This document shows, piece after piece, positions 8,323 through 15,375 of a DNA stretch of 64,000 nucleotides (positions are counted from its first letter, which is position 1; each line of letters opens with the position of its first letter). The notes under the pieces were generated by a model. That model had not been told where the DNA came from. It saw only the letters and a program-made list of their open reading frames with translations, and did no database searches. Origin of the DNA: UBA1479 sp963976055 (GTDB taxonomy: Bacteria > Pseudomonadota > Alphaproteobacteria > Rhodospirillales > Casp-alpha2). The stretch covers positions 372,001 to 436,000 of the forward strand of contig CAXBJB010000001.1 of NCBI GenBank assembly GCA_963976055.1. The letters are read 5' to 3'. The translations under genes were made by a program, and so were the position numbers.

Positions 8323-8727
8323 ATGACATCCAAGTTGGCGATCGCCTCCATCTTTGTTGCCGCACCTATCCTGGCGGCCTGCGCGAGCTTCAGGCCGGGG
8401 AAACTCTTTGAAAAGGCCGTTCTGGTACCTGCCGGCAACTCGTCCGTAGCGGAAGTCGACCAGTTGCAGGCGTGGCAGACGGAAGATGGCTACGTGCTGA
8501 CTGGCAGGTTGATGCAGTTCGGAAGCGCAGGGCTTCGCCGAGGGCATATTCATGTCCGCGCCGCCGATAGCGGTGCCGAGCCCGACGCGGGGTGGGCGGC
8601 CTTCACGGATCGGGGAAGAAGGATCACGACGGCACTTAAGGTCTCGCGGTTCAGCGTAAATCTCGGGAAGTCAGTGCCGCCGGATAGCAAACTCGAAGTG
8701 CGCTACCATGGCGGCGCCCATTCATGA
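8323..8727 (+). CDS. Lipoprotein, homologous to the one at 30907
   Basis: 134 residues with a lipoprotein signal ending in lipobox LAAC. The mature domain contains 'DGYVLTGRLMQFGSAGLRRGHIHV' (split here as DGYVLTGRLMQ and GLRRGHIHV), a conserved 'VNLG', and ends 'LEVRYHGGAHS'. The lipoprotein at the end of the CzcCBA operon has matching 'DGELILTGRIMQ', 'LIRGHVDV', 'SNLG' and 'LNLRYHEEAH', so they are homologues. AGGAG at 8311-8315 sets the start. It is preceded by CueR-type operator 2 and followed 23 bp later by an APC permease. Family name not recognised; a periplasmic metal-stress role is inferred. Confidence 0.75.
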   Translation: MTSKLAIASIFVAAPILAACASFRPGKLFEKAVLVPAGNSSVAEVDQLQAWQTEDGYVLTGRLMQFGSAGLRRGHIHVRAADSGAEPDAGWAAFTDRGRRITTALKVSRFSVNLGKSVPPDSKLEVRYHGGAHS

Positions 8728-8750
8728 CGGCAAAACCAGGATAAAGCGAT

Positions 8751-10085
8751 ATGACCGATCCGCACGGCCACGAAGGGCATGGCAGTCACGATCGCTCGGC
8801 CAAATATCAAGAGAACAGCCTGTCGCTGACGGGTGCTATTTCCTTGGGAACAGGCGTCATGATCGGTGCCGGGATCTTCGCGCTGACTGGCCAGGTCGCC
8901 GAACTCGCAGGCGAATGGTTCCCTTTCGCCTTTCTCGCGGCGGCGATCATCGTTGGATTTAGCGCCTATTCTTACGTCAAGATGTCGAATGCCTATCCAT
9001 CGGCTGGTGGCATCGCCATGTTCCTGGAGAAAGCCTACGGCAAGACCATGATGACCGGCGCCTGCGGGCTCCTGATGTATTTCTCCATGGTCATCAACGA
9101 GAGCTTGGTTGCACGGACATTCGGCACCTACACGCTGCAACTGTTTGACGTCGATGCAGACAAAAAATGGTTGGTACCTGCAATGGGGATCGGACTGCTG
9201 ACTTTTGCCTTCTTTGTGAACGTTCTCAGTAACCGCTTTATCCAGACATTCTCCTTCGTCATGGCATTTCTCAAGATCGGCGGGATTGCGGTGTTCGCCG
9301 TGGGCGGGCTTTGGCTCACCGGGTTCACGTTCAAGAGCGTCTCTGTCGATCCGGCGACGACCAGCGCCGGCGGCTTCCTCGGCGCCACCGCCCTGGCGAT
9401 CCTTGCCTACAAGGGGTTCACAACGATCACAAATAGTGGCGGGGAGATTGTTGAGCCGAACAAGAACGTCGGCCGCGCCATCATCGTCTCCATTGTCATC
9501 TGCGTCGTCATCTATTTCCTGGTGGCACTTGCGGTTGGGGGGAATTTGACCATTGAGGAGATCGTTCGTGCGCGCGACTTCGCTTTGGCCGAGGCCGCGC
9601 GTCCTGCCTTCGGAAAAACGGGTCTATGGTTTACGGTTGCTTTCGCCATTATCGCGACGGTATCGGGCGTGATCGCCAGCGTTTTCGCAGTCTCGCGCAT
9701 GCTCGCAATGCTGACCGATATGAAGCTGGTGCCACACAGCCATTTCGGCATGCCGGGGGATATCCAGAGGCACACCCTCGTCTACACCATCGTACTGGCG
9801 ATGCTTTTGACCGCGTTCTTTGACCTCGGCCGCATCGCTGCGCTGGGCGCTATCTTCTATATCATCATGGATATCGTCGTTCATTGGGGCGTTCTGCGCC
9901 ATTTGCGCAAGGAAGTGAACGCCTCGGCGACAGTGCTTATCATCGCCATTGTCATGGATGTCGTCGTGCTCGGTGCGCTGTTGGTGATCAAGGCGCAGTC
10001 CGACATGACGGTGATCTATTCCGCGGCGGTCGGTATTGCCCTCGTTTTCTTTGGGGAAAAGCTTTTCCTCCGCCGTACCGGCTGA
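8751..10085 (+). CDS. APC-superfamily amino acid permease-like transporter with His-rich N-terminus
   Basis: 444 residues, about 12 membrane segments. The first ('LSLTGAISLGTGVMIGAGIFAL') has the GxGIF-type binding motif of APC transporters. The cytoplasmic N-terminus 'DPHGHEGHGSHDRS' is His-rich, which is atypical for amino acid permeases and fits a metal-stress context. It is second after CueR-type operator 2. The substrate cannot be predicted; import of a copper-chelating or redox-protective amino acid, or metal-amino-acid transport, are possibilities. Confidence 0.82.
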   Translation: MTDPHGHEGHGSHDRSAKYQENSLSLTGAISLGTGVMIGAGIFALTGQVAELAGEWFPFAFLAAAIIVGFSAYSYVKMSNAYPSAGGIAMFLEKAYGKTMMTGACGLLMYFSMVINESLVARTFGTYTLQLFDVDADKKWLVPAMGIGLLTFAFFVNVLSNRFIQTFSFVMAFLKIGGIAVFAVGGLWLTGFTFKSVSVDPATTSAGGFLGATALAILAYKGFTTITNSGGEIVEPNKNVGRAIIVSIVICVVIYFLVALAVGGNLTIEEIVRARDFALAEAARPAFGKTGLWFTVAFAIIATVSGVIASVFAVSRMLAMLTDMKLVPHSHFGMPGDIQRHTLVYTIVLAMLLTAFFDLGRIAALGAIFYIIMDIVVHWGVLRHLRKEVNASATVLIIAIVMDVVVLGALLVIKAQSDMTVIYSAAVGIALVFFGEKLFLRRTG

Positions 10086-10139
10086 ATTCGGTGCGCCTTG
10101 GTGCCAGGCGAAATGGCGCTTGAGAGTGAAAATTCTTGC

Positions 10140-10170
10140 TTGACCCTCCTGTTGCTGGAGGCCTCAAAAT
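10140..10170 (+). promoter_or_regulatory. CueR-type promoter/operator 3 (TTGACC-N19-CAAAAT)
   Basis: TTGACC at 10140-10145 and CAAAAT at 10165-10170 with a 19-bp spacer bearing a clear CCTCC-N6-GGAGG dyad. This is the closest of the four to the E. coli copA/cueO type of CueR operator. It is 51 bp upstream of the copper ATPase start. Confidence 0.82.
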
Positions 10171-10221
10171 TCCATCATCAGTTCAACCGGGGCTCTTGAG
10201 CAACGTGAGAGGGATTTAGTG

Positions 10222-12666
10222 ATGGATCAGCATTCCAAACAGGGTGAAGGCGAACGTAAGCAGGTAGAAACCGCTGCGGAGTCCCACAAACTCCAAGCCC
10301 ACAATTGTTGCTCCGGCCATGGTTCGTGCGGCGGCCATGGGCATCACCATGCGCCGGCTGCGGTGAAAGACCCTGTATGCGGCATGACGGTCGATCCGAA
10401 CGCGGGAAAACCGCGGTTCGACCATAACGGGTCGACATATCATTTCTGTTCCGAGAAATGTCTCGGTAAGTTCAAGGCTGATCCCGACCATTATCTCTCT
10501 GGCGCTCACGAAAAGGCTGCCGAGAATTCCCCCGTCGGCACCAAATACACCTGCCCCATGCATCCCGAAATTGTCCGGGACGCTCCCGGCGATTGCCCCA
10601 TCTGCGGCATGGCATTGGAGCCCATAGGGGTGCCGACAGGCGAAGAAGGGCCTAATCTTGAACTGATCGACTTCACCCGGCGGTTTTGGGTGGGGGCTAT
10701 TCTGACCGTGCCGTTGCTGGTCCTGACCATGGGGCCGTTCGTCGGGCTTGGGTTCATCCGTGAGGCGGTCGGCGAACGTGCGGCACTTTGGATCGAGTTG
10801 ATCCTCGGAACGCCCGTGATTCTTTGGTCCGGCTGGCCATTCTTCGTGCGCGGCGTGAAGTCGGTCGTGAACCGCTCGCTCAACATGTTCACCCTCATCG
10901 GTATGGGCGTGGGGGCAGCCTACCTGTTCAGCCTCGTCGCCGTTCTGGCACCCGATATCTTCCCCGATGGTTTCAGGTCCGCGGACGGTCACGTCGGCGT
11001 TTATTTCGAGGCTGGTGCGGTCATCGTCGTTTTGGTCCTACTCGGGCAGATGATGGAACTTGGCGCACGTGACCGGACGGGGGCCGCGATCCGGGCGCTT
11101 TTGGATATGGCGGCGAAGACGGCCCGCGTTATCCGCGATGACGGCTCGGAAGAAGAAATCCCGCTCGAGGACGTCAAGGTCGGCGACAAGCTGCGCATCC
11201 GCCCCGGTGACAAGGTTCCGGTGGACGGCGTCGTCCTGGAAGGCCGCTCAAGCATCGATGAGTCCATGATTTCCGGGGAGCCGGTCCCGGTCGAGAAGAC
11301 GGAGGGCGATGACCTGACTGGCGCCACCATCAATGGTACGGGCAGTCTGGTCATGGAGGCCAAGCGGGTCGGATCCGATACCATGCTGAGCCAGATCGTT
11401 GAGATGGTTGCGAATGCGCAGCGTTCCCGTGCTCCTATTCAAAAGGTCGCTGACTCTGTCGCTGGTATGTTCGTCCCGGTTGTGATCTTGGTCGCGATTG
11501 GTGCCTTCATTGCATGGTCCATTTGGGGGCCGGCACCGGCTATGGCGTATGGTTTGGTTTCGGCGGTTGCCGTGTTGATCATCGCCTGTCCTTGTGCGCT
11601 GGGCTTGGCCACACCCATGTCGATCATGACGGCAACCGGCCGAGGGGCCCAGGCGGGCGTGCTGATCAAGAACGCAGAAGCCTTGGAACGCTTCGCCAAG
11701 GTCGATACGCTGATCGTCGATAAGACCGGCACGTTGACGGTCGGCAAGCCCAAACTGGTCGCCGTTCTTCCCAACGACGGTCATGATGAAGCGGAAGTCT
11801 TGCGGCTTGCGGCAAGTTTGGAGCGCGGTTCGGAACACCCGCTGGCCGAGGCCATCGTATCCGGTGCCGAGGAACGGGGCGTCAAATTCGCCAAGGCAGA
11901 GAATTTCGAGGCCGTCACCGGCAAGGGTGTCAAGGGCATCATCGACGGCAAACAGGTCGCGCTGGGCAACGCCAAACTTGCTGCTGACCTTGGTTTGGAT
12001 GGCGATGCACTCTCTGCCACCGCGGATAGCCGCAGGGATCAAGGCGAAACGGTGATGTTCGTCATTCTCGGGAATGAAATCGCGGGCCTGATCGCCGTCG
12101 CCGATCCCGTCAAAGAAACCACCGTCGGCGCGATCAAGGCCCTGCACGCTGAGGGGTTCCGCATCGTTATGGCCACTGGCGACAATGAACGCACGGCGAA
12201 GGCCGTGGCCGGTAGACTGGGCATCGACGAGATTCGCGCGGATGTCCTGCCTGAGGATAAGGCGCGGATTATCAAGGATCTCCAAGATCAAGGCCGTAAG
12301 GTCGCCATGGCCGGAGACGGTGTCAACGACGCGCCTGCGCTGGCCCAGGCCGATGTCGGTATTGCAATGGGAACCGGCGCCGACGTCGCCATTGAAAGCG
12401 CTGGGTTCACCCTGGTTAAGGGAGACCTAAACGGCATTGTCCGTGCCCGCCGTTTGGCACGAGCAACCATGCGCAATATCAAACAGAACCTGTTCTTTGC
12501 CTTGGTCTACAACGCGGCCGGCGTGCCGGTGGCGGCGGGGGTTCTCTACCCGTTCTTCGGAATTTTGATCTCGCCGATCTTCGCCGCGGCAGCCATGAGC
12601 CTGAGCTCGCTCTCCGTCGTAGGGAACGCGTTGCGTCTTAGGACCGTCTCAATCGAGGAGAAGTGA
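10222..12666 (+). CDS. copA: Copper-exporting P1B-type ATPase
   Basis: An 814-residue P1B-1 ATPase pumping Cu(I) from cytoplasm to periplasm. The N-terminus is His-rich, then has a YHS domain ('VKDPVCGMTVDPN...STYHFCSEKCLGKF') and a heavy-metal-binding segment ('YTCPMHPEIVRDAPGDCPICGMALEP'); the usual CxxC HMA domain is absent. Transmembrane Cu site CPC at residues 456-458 ('IIACPCALGLATP'), phosphorylation Asp500 in 'DKTGTLT', and hinge 'GDGVNDAPALAQADVGIAMG' are intact. ATG 10222 follows GAGAGGGA (10207-10213). It is controlled by CueR-type operator 3 and followed 4 bp later by cueR. Confidence 0.96.
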   Translation: MDQHSKQGEGERKQVETAAESHKLQAHNCCSGHGSCGGHGHHHAPAAVKDPVCGMTVDPNAGKPRFDHNGSTYHFCSEKCLGKFKADPDHYLSGAHEKAAENSPVGTKYTCPMHPEIVRDAPGDCPICGMALEPIGVPTGEEGPNLELIDFTRRFWVGAILTVPLLVLTMGPFVGLGFIREAVGERAALWIELILGTPVILWSGWPFFVRGVKSVVNRSLNMFTLIGMGVGAAYLFSLVAVLAPDIFPDGFRSADGHVGVYFEAGAVIVVLVLLGQMMELGARDRTGAAIRALLDMAAKTARVIRDDGSEEEIPLEDVKVGDKLRIRPGDKVPVDGVVLEGRSSIDESMISGEPVPVEKTEGDDLTGATINGTGSLVMEAKRVGSDTMLSQIVEMVANAQRSRAPIQKVADSVAGMFVPVVILVAIGAFIAWSIWGPAPAMAYGLVSAVAVLIIACPCALGLATPMSIMTATGRGAQAGVLIKNAEALERFAKVDTLIVDKTGTLTVGKPKLVAVLPNDGHDEAEVLRLAASLERGSEHPLAEAIVSGAEERGVKFAKAENFEAVTGKGVKGIIDGKQVALGNAKLAADLGLDGDALSATADSRRDQGETVMFVILGNEIAGLIAVADPVKETTVGAIKALHAEGFRIVMATGDNERTAKAVAGRLGIDEIRADVLPEDKARIIKDLQDQGRKVAMAGDGVNDAPALAQADVGIAMGTGADVAIESAGFTLVKGDLNGIVRARRLARATMRNIKQNLFFALVYNAAGVPVAAGVLYPFFGILISPIFAAAAMSLSSLSVVGNALRLRTVSIEEK

Positions 12667-12670
12667 GATG

Positions 12671-13063
12671 ATGAACGTGGGTCAAGCCGCCGAGGCAAGC
12701 GGCATGTCGGTCAAGACCTTGCACTACTATGAGGAAATCGGCCTGGTTGTGCCGAAACGTCAGGAAAACGGCTATCGCGCCTATAGTGAGACGGATGTCC
12801 ACAAACTGAACTTCATTCATCGGGCGCGCGGCTTGGGGTTCACGGTTGAAGCTTGCCGCGAACTGCTCTCGCTCTACGAGGACAGGAGCCGAGCGAGCGC
12901 CGATGTCAAGGCGATCGCGGGCCAACACCTTGAAGAAGTCGAAACGAAGATCGAGGAATTGAAAGCCCTTCGGGAAACAATCAAGGACCTGCACGATAAG
13001 TGCCGGGGCGACCATCGGCCGGACTGTCCCATCATCAACGGCTTGGCCAGTACGACGCACTGA
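12671..13063 (+). CDS. cueR: Cu(I)-responsive MerR-family regulator CueR
   Basis: 130 residues. The N-terminal winged helix 'NVGQAAEASGMSVKTLHYYEEIGLV' and the 'GYRAYSETDVHKLNFIHRARGLGF' segment are MerR-family. The metal loop has Cys111 and Cys119 in 'CRGDHRPDCPII' (C-x7-C), the spacing of Cu(I)/Ag(I)/Au(I)-sensing CueR, with a Ser at position 76 in the dimerisation helix as in CueR. It should activate the stretched promoters at 3377, 8262, 10140 and 13553 by DNA distortion. ATG 12671 gives the usual MNxxxxA N-terminus; 12668 is an in-frame alternative. It overlaps the next gene by TGATG. Confidence 0.94.
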   Translation: MNVGQAAEASGMSVKTLHYYEEIGLVVPKRQENGYRAYSETDVHKLNFIHRARGLGFTVEACRELLSLYEDRSRASADVKAIAGQHLEEVETKIEELKALRETIKDLHDKCRGDHRPDCPIINGLASTTH

Positions 13064-13539
13064 TGAGAAGACTAAAGGTCGTCGTTACCGGCGCGGTATG
13101 TGTTGCGGTACTTGGAGCCGGCGTTTGGTTCTGGATGCCAGGTGCGGAGGCGGATATCCGATTGCGTCCGAATGACCCGGAGGTAGTGGCTCATGGTCAG
13201 AAGATTTACATGGCCCAATGCGCATCCTGCCACGGCCCGGGGTTGGGGGGGCAAGCCAACTGGCGCGAACGCCTGCCCAACGGACGCCTACCCGCACCTC
13301 CTCATGACAAGTCGGGGCATACTTGGCACCACCCGGACGCTCAATTGTTCGATTTGACGAAACGCGGCCCTGCAGCGGTCGTTGGCGGCAGTTACGAAAG
13401 CGACATGCCCGCCTATGCCGGCATCCTAAGCGACGAGGACATCGTTGCCGTTCTGTCTTTTATCAAAAGCACTTGGCCGGGAAAAACTCAACGGCGCCAC
13501 GACGACATAAACATGCGAACCAAAAAGCCGGGTAATTAG
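13063..13539 (+). CDS. c-type cytochrome, membrane anchored
   Basis: 158 residues with N-terminal hydrophobic anchor ('VVVTGAVCVAVLGAGVWFW') and one haem motif 'CASCHGPGLGGQ', with Met in 'SYESDMPAYAGILSDEDIVAVLSFI' as likely sixth ligand. It begins within the stop of cueR (TGATG), so regulator and cytochrome are translationally coupled, probably as the copA-cueR-cytochrome operon. Similar monohaem cytochromes are frequent beside copper-handling oxidases; it may take electrons from Cu(I) oxidation. Confidence 0.85.
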   Translation: MRRLKVVVTGAVCVAVLGAGVWFWMPGAEADIRLRPNDPEVVAHGQKIYMAQCASCHGPGLGGQANWRERLPNGRLPAPPHDKSGHTWHHPDAQLFDLTKRGPAAVVGGSYESDMPAYAGILSDEDIVAVLSFIKSTWPGKTQRRHDDINMRTKKPGN

Positions 13540-13552
13540 TTAAATTAAGGTG

Positions 13553-13583
13553 TTGACCCTAACCTTAGGGGAGGCTTCAAACT
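13553..13583 (+). promoter_or_regulatory. CueR-type promoter/operator 4 (TTGACC-N19-CAAACT)
   Basis: TTGACC at 13553-13558, 19-bp spacer, CAAACT at 13578-13583. The spacer shows CCCTAACCTTAGGGG, a dyad matching the ACCCT/AGGG half-sites of the other operators. It drives the SHOCT protein at 13671 and possibly the genes after it. Confidence 0.75.
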
Positions 13584-13670
13584 CCGAACTTGTGCAAGAT
13601 TGGATCAAGATTGGATTGAGCTAACAATGTTTTGTCTGCACCTTGAAGGAAGCAAACAAAGGACATGGCC

Positions 13671-14003
13671 ATGAAAGAAAAATTGGCGATTTTCGGATCG
13701 ATTCCCGGAATATTCTGGGGCCTGCCTGCCCTTGCTGATGCAACCGATCGGGGGGGCTACTATTACGGTCATCCCATGTGGTCCGGTGGCTGGGGCGGCA
13801 TGTTCATGGGCTGGGGCATGATGGCGATTTTTATGATCGCGGTGATCGTCGTCATCCTGTTTGTCGTCAAGGGGCTGACCGGCGGTGCCGGCGGTGACCG
13901 TTCATCTTCCGCCCTTGATGTCCTGAACGAACGCTATGCCCGGGGCGAAATCGACGCTGCTGAATATAACGAGCGCAAAAAGAACATTTCAGGAAAGGGA
14001 TGA
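13671..14003 (+). CDS. SHOCT-domain small membrane protein
   Basis: 110 residues: N-terminal signal/anchor ('LAIFGSIPGIFWGLPALA'), a Tyr/Gly/Trp/Met-rich segment (HPMWSGGWGGMFMGWGMM) running into a membrane helix, then a C-terminal SHOCT domain ('ALDVLNERYARGEIDAAEYNERKK'). AAAGGA at 13658-13663 favours ATG 13671 over 13665. It is directly downstream of CueR-type operator 4. SHOCT domains are oligomerisation or membrane-association modules; the Met/His residues could bind copper, but this is inference. Confidence 0.82.
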   Translation: MKEKLAIFGSIPGIFWGLPALADATDRGGYYYGHPMWSGGWGGMFMGWGMMAIFMIAVIVVILFVVKGLTGGAGGDRSSSALDVLNERYARGEIDAAEYNERKKNISGKG

Positions 14004-14089
14004 GGGCAAATCATCCGAAGTCGAAATTTCAACAACCCTCAAACTGATATAGTATTTGTGTGTTCAGAGGAATAATCCAGGCAGTGAAC

Positions 14090-14491
14090 ATGAGATGCGG
14101 TTTTCTCCGAATATGCAGTTTATTGCTGGCTGTTTCCGTTCTTTTCGCGGGGATGAGCGCCGGTCACGCTGCCGGTTTTCAGGGAGGAGGGCACATTCAT
14201 GTTGCGCATTTTGGTGCGGGTGCGAGTGACGGAACCCACCTGAACTCTTCTCCGCAGCACAAAGCTGATTGCGATAAGCCCTCTGAAGAAAAAGCCGGAG
14301 CCGGGAACAAGAGTTCTGGCGGAATGGATGGTTGCTGCCACGTTGCCTGTTTCCCATCCGTTGCCGCGCAAGACCTCTCGGACTTGTCCGCTCACGTGTT
14401 CGAGGCGGAGAGGCTCGTTCTGCCGCACGATGAAGCGGTCGTTTCCAATAATCCTCAAGAACAATTTAGACCTCCGCGCCCTCGCGGCTGA
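14090..14491 (+). CDS. Small secreted His/Cys-containing protein, unknown
   Basis: 133 residues, not recognised. The N-terminus 'CGFLRICSLLLAVSVLFAGMSAGHAA' is a signal peptide. The mature protein has scattered His and a Cys cluster 'GCCHVACFPS' preceded by 'CDKPSEEK', so up to four Cys could bind metal. Small DUF2946-like proteins of this layout occur in copper operons, but no family signature is convincing. The start is uncertain (ATG 14090, or GTG 14084/14060). It lies between the SHOCT gene and the cupredoxin gene in the copper region. Confidence 0.6.
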   Translation: MRCGFLRICSLLLAVSVLFAGMSAGHAAGFQGGGHIHVAHFGAGASDGTHLNSSPQHKADCDKPSEEKAGAGNKSSGGMDGCCHVACFPSVAAQDLSDLSAHVFEAERLVLPHDEAVVSNNPQEQFRPPRPRG

Positions 14492-14674
14492 CTTCCATGC
14501 GGTCATTCGGGCTGCCGACACGTCAGGCCATCAGGACCGCGTAGCAGGGTAGATGGCGACAGGCCGTCCGAAAATGAATCGAAACGCTGAAATATGCGTG
14601 ATCGTGCGGCACGGAGTTCTGCCCCGTTCGCCTTCCAAACGCATGGATATAAATTTTCCAGTAAGGCTTGGGCC

Positions 14675-14705
14675 TTGCTGACCAACAATCAAGGAAACCC
14701 AAACT
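14675..14705 (+). promoter_or_regulatory. Weak CueR-like promoter candidate (TTGCTG-N19-CAAACT)
   Basis: TTGCTG at 14675-14680 and CAAACT at 14700-14705 have the same 19-bp spacing and -10 as operator 4, but the spacer dyad is poor. A start near 14712 would give a very short leader carrying AAGGA (14713-14717) before the cupredoxin ATG. The 14492-14725 gap holds no other convincing signal. Confidence 0.3.
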
Positions 14706-14725
14706 TTGGGACAAGGATATCGAAA

Positions 14726-15352
14726 ATGTTGACCTTAACGACCAATGCGCCCCGTCTCGTGATCACTTCCCTTGCCTTCGCTACTTTCTTGACCTTGAGC
14801 GCTTCGGCCTGGGCCGGCGCGGGGCACGGTCCGGCGAAGGGCGAGCCGCAAAACCAAGGACACATGATGGGCGCTCAAGGGGGCGATAGTCACGGCCCCG
14901 CGGGGCATCACGGTATGGAGATCGGCGCGCCGGGCAAGGCTGCCGACGTGACGCGGACCATCGACGTGGCGATGCACGATAATTACTACAAACCGGAACA
15001 AATCACCGTTAAGGCGGGAGAGACAATCCGCTTCAAGATCACCAACAAAGGCGAGTTCCTACACGAATTCGGCCTCGGCACTGCGGTTATGCACAAAGCC
15101 CACCAGAAGGAAATGATGAAAATGTGGGAGCACGGCATGATCGAAGCTGATCGGATCAACCGCGATAAAATGATGATGGACCATGGCGATGGGCGCGGGA
15201 TGAAGCATGATGACCCGAATAGCATCCTGCTGGAGCCGGGAAAATCCGGTGAGGTGATTTGGAAGTTCTCCAAGCCGGTGGATCTGGAATTTGCTTGCAA
15301 CATTCCAGGGCATTACGAGTCCGGAATGATGGGCCCCATCAAATTCAAGTAA
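14726..15352 (+). CDS. Periplasmic cupredoxin (CopI-like copper tolerance protein)
   Basis: 208 residues. A signal peptide ends near 'ASAWA', followed by a His/Gly/Met-rich linker ('GHHGMEIG', 'MMGAQGGDSHGP') and a C-terminal cupredoxin fold: 'PEQITVKAGETIRFKITNKGEFLHEFGLG' gives the first His ligand, and 'ACNIPGHYESGMMG' provides the Cys-His-Met trio of a type 1 copper site. A Met/His-rich insertion (HKAHQKEMMKMWEHGM) sits between strands. AAGGA at 14713-14717 supports the start. It is 23 bp before copA (multicopper oxidase), which suggests a periplasmic copper carrier or electron donor for that oxidase. Confidence 0.88.
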   Translation: MLTLTTNAPRLVITSLAFATFLTLSASAWAGAGHGPAKGEPQNQGHMMGAQGGDSHGPAGHHGMEIGAPGKAADVTRTIDVAMHDNYYKPEQITVKAGETIRFKITNKGEFLHEFGLGTAVMHKAHQKEMMKMWEHGMIEADRINRDKMMMDHGDGRGMKHDDPNSILLEPGKSGEVIWKFSKPVDLEFACNIPGHYESGMMGPIKFK

Positions 15353-15375
15353 AGATCGAAGGACAGGAGAATCCG

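Noticed and set aside
14500..14714. Short minus-strand frames upstream of the cupredoxin gene
   Set aside because: Overlapping, no ribosome sites, no recognisable sequence.
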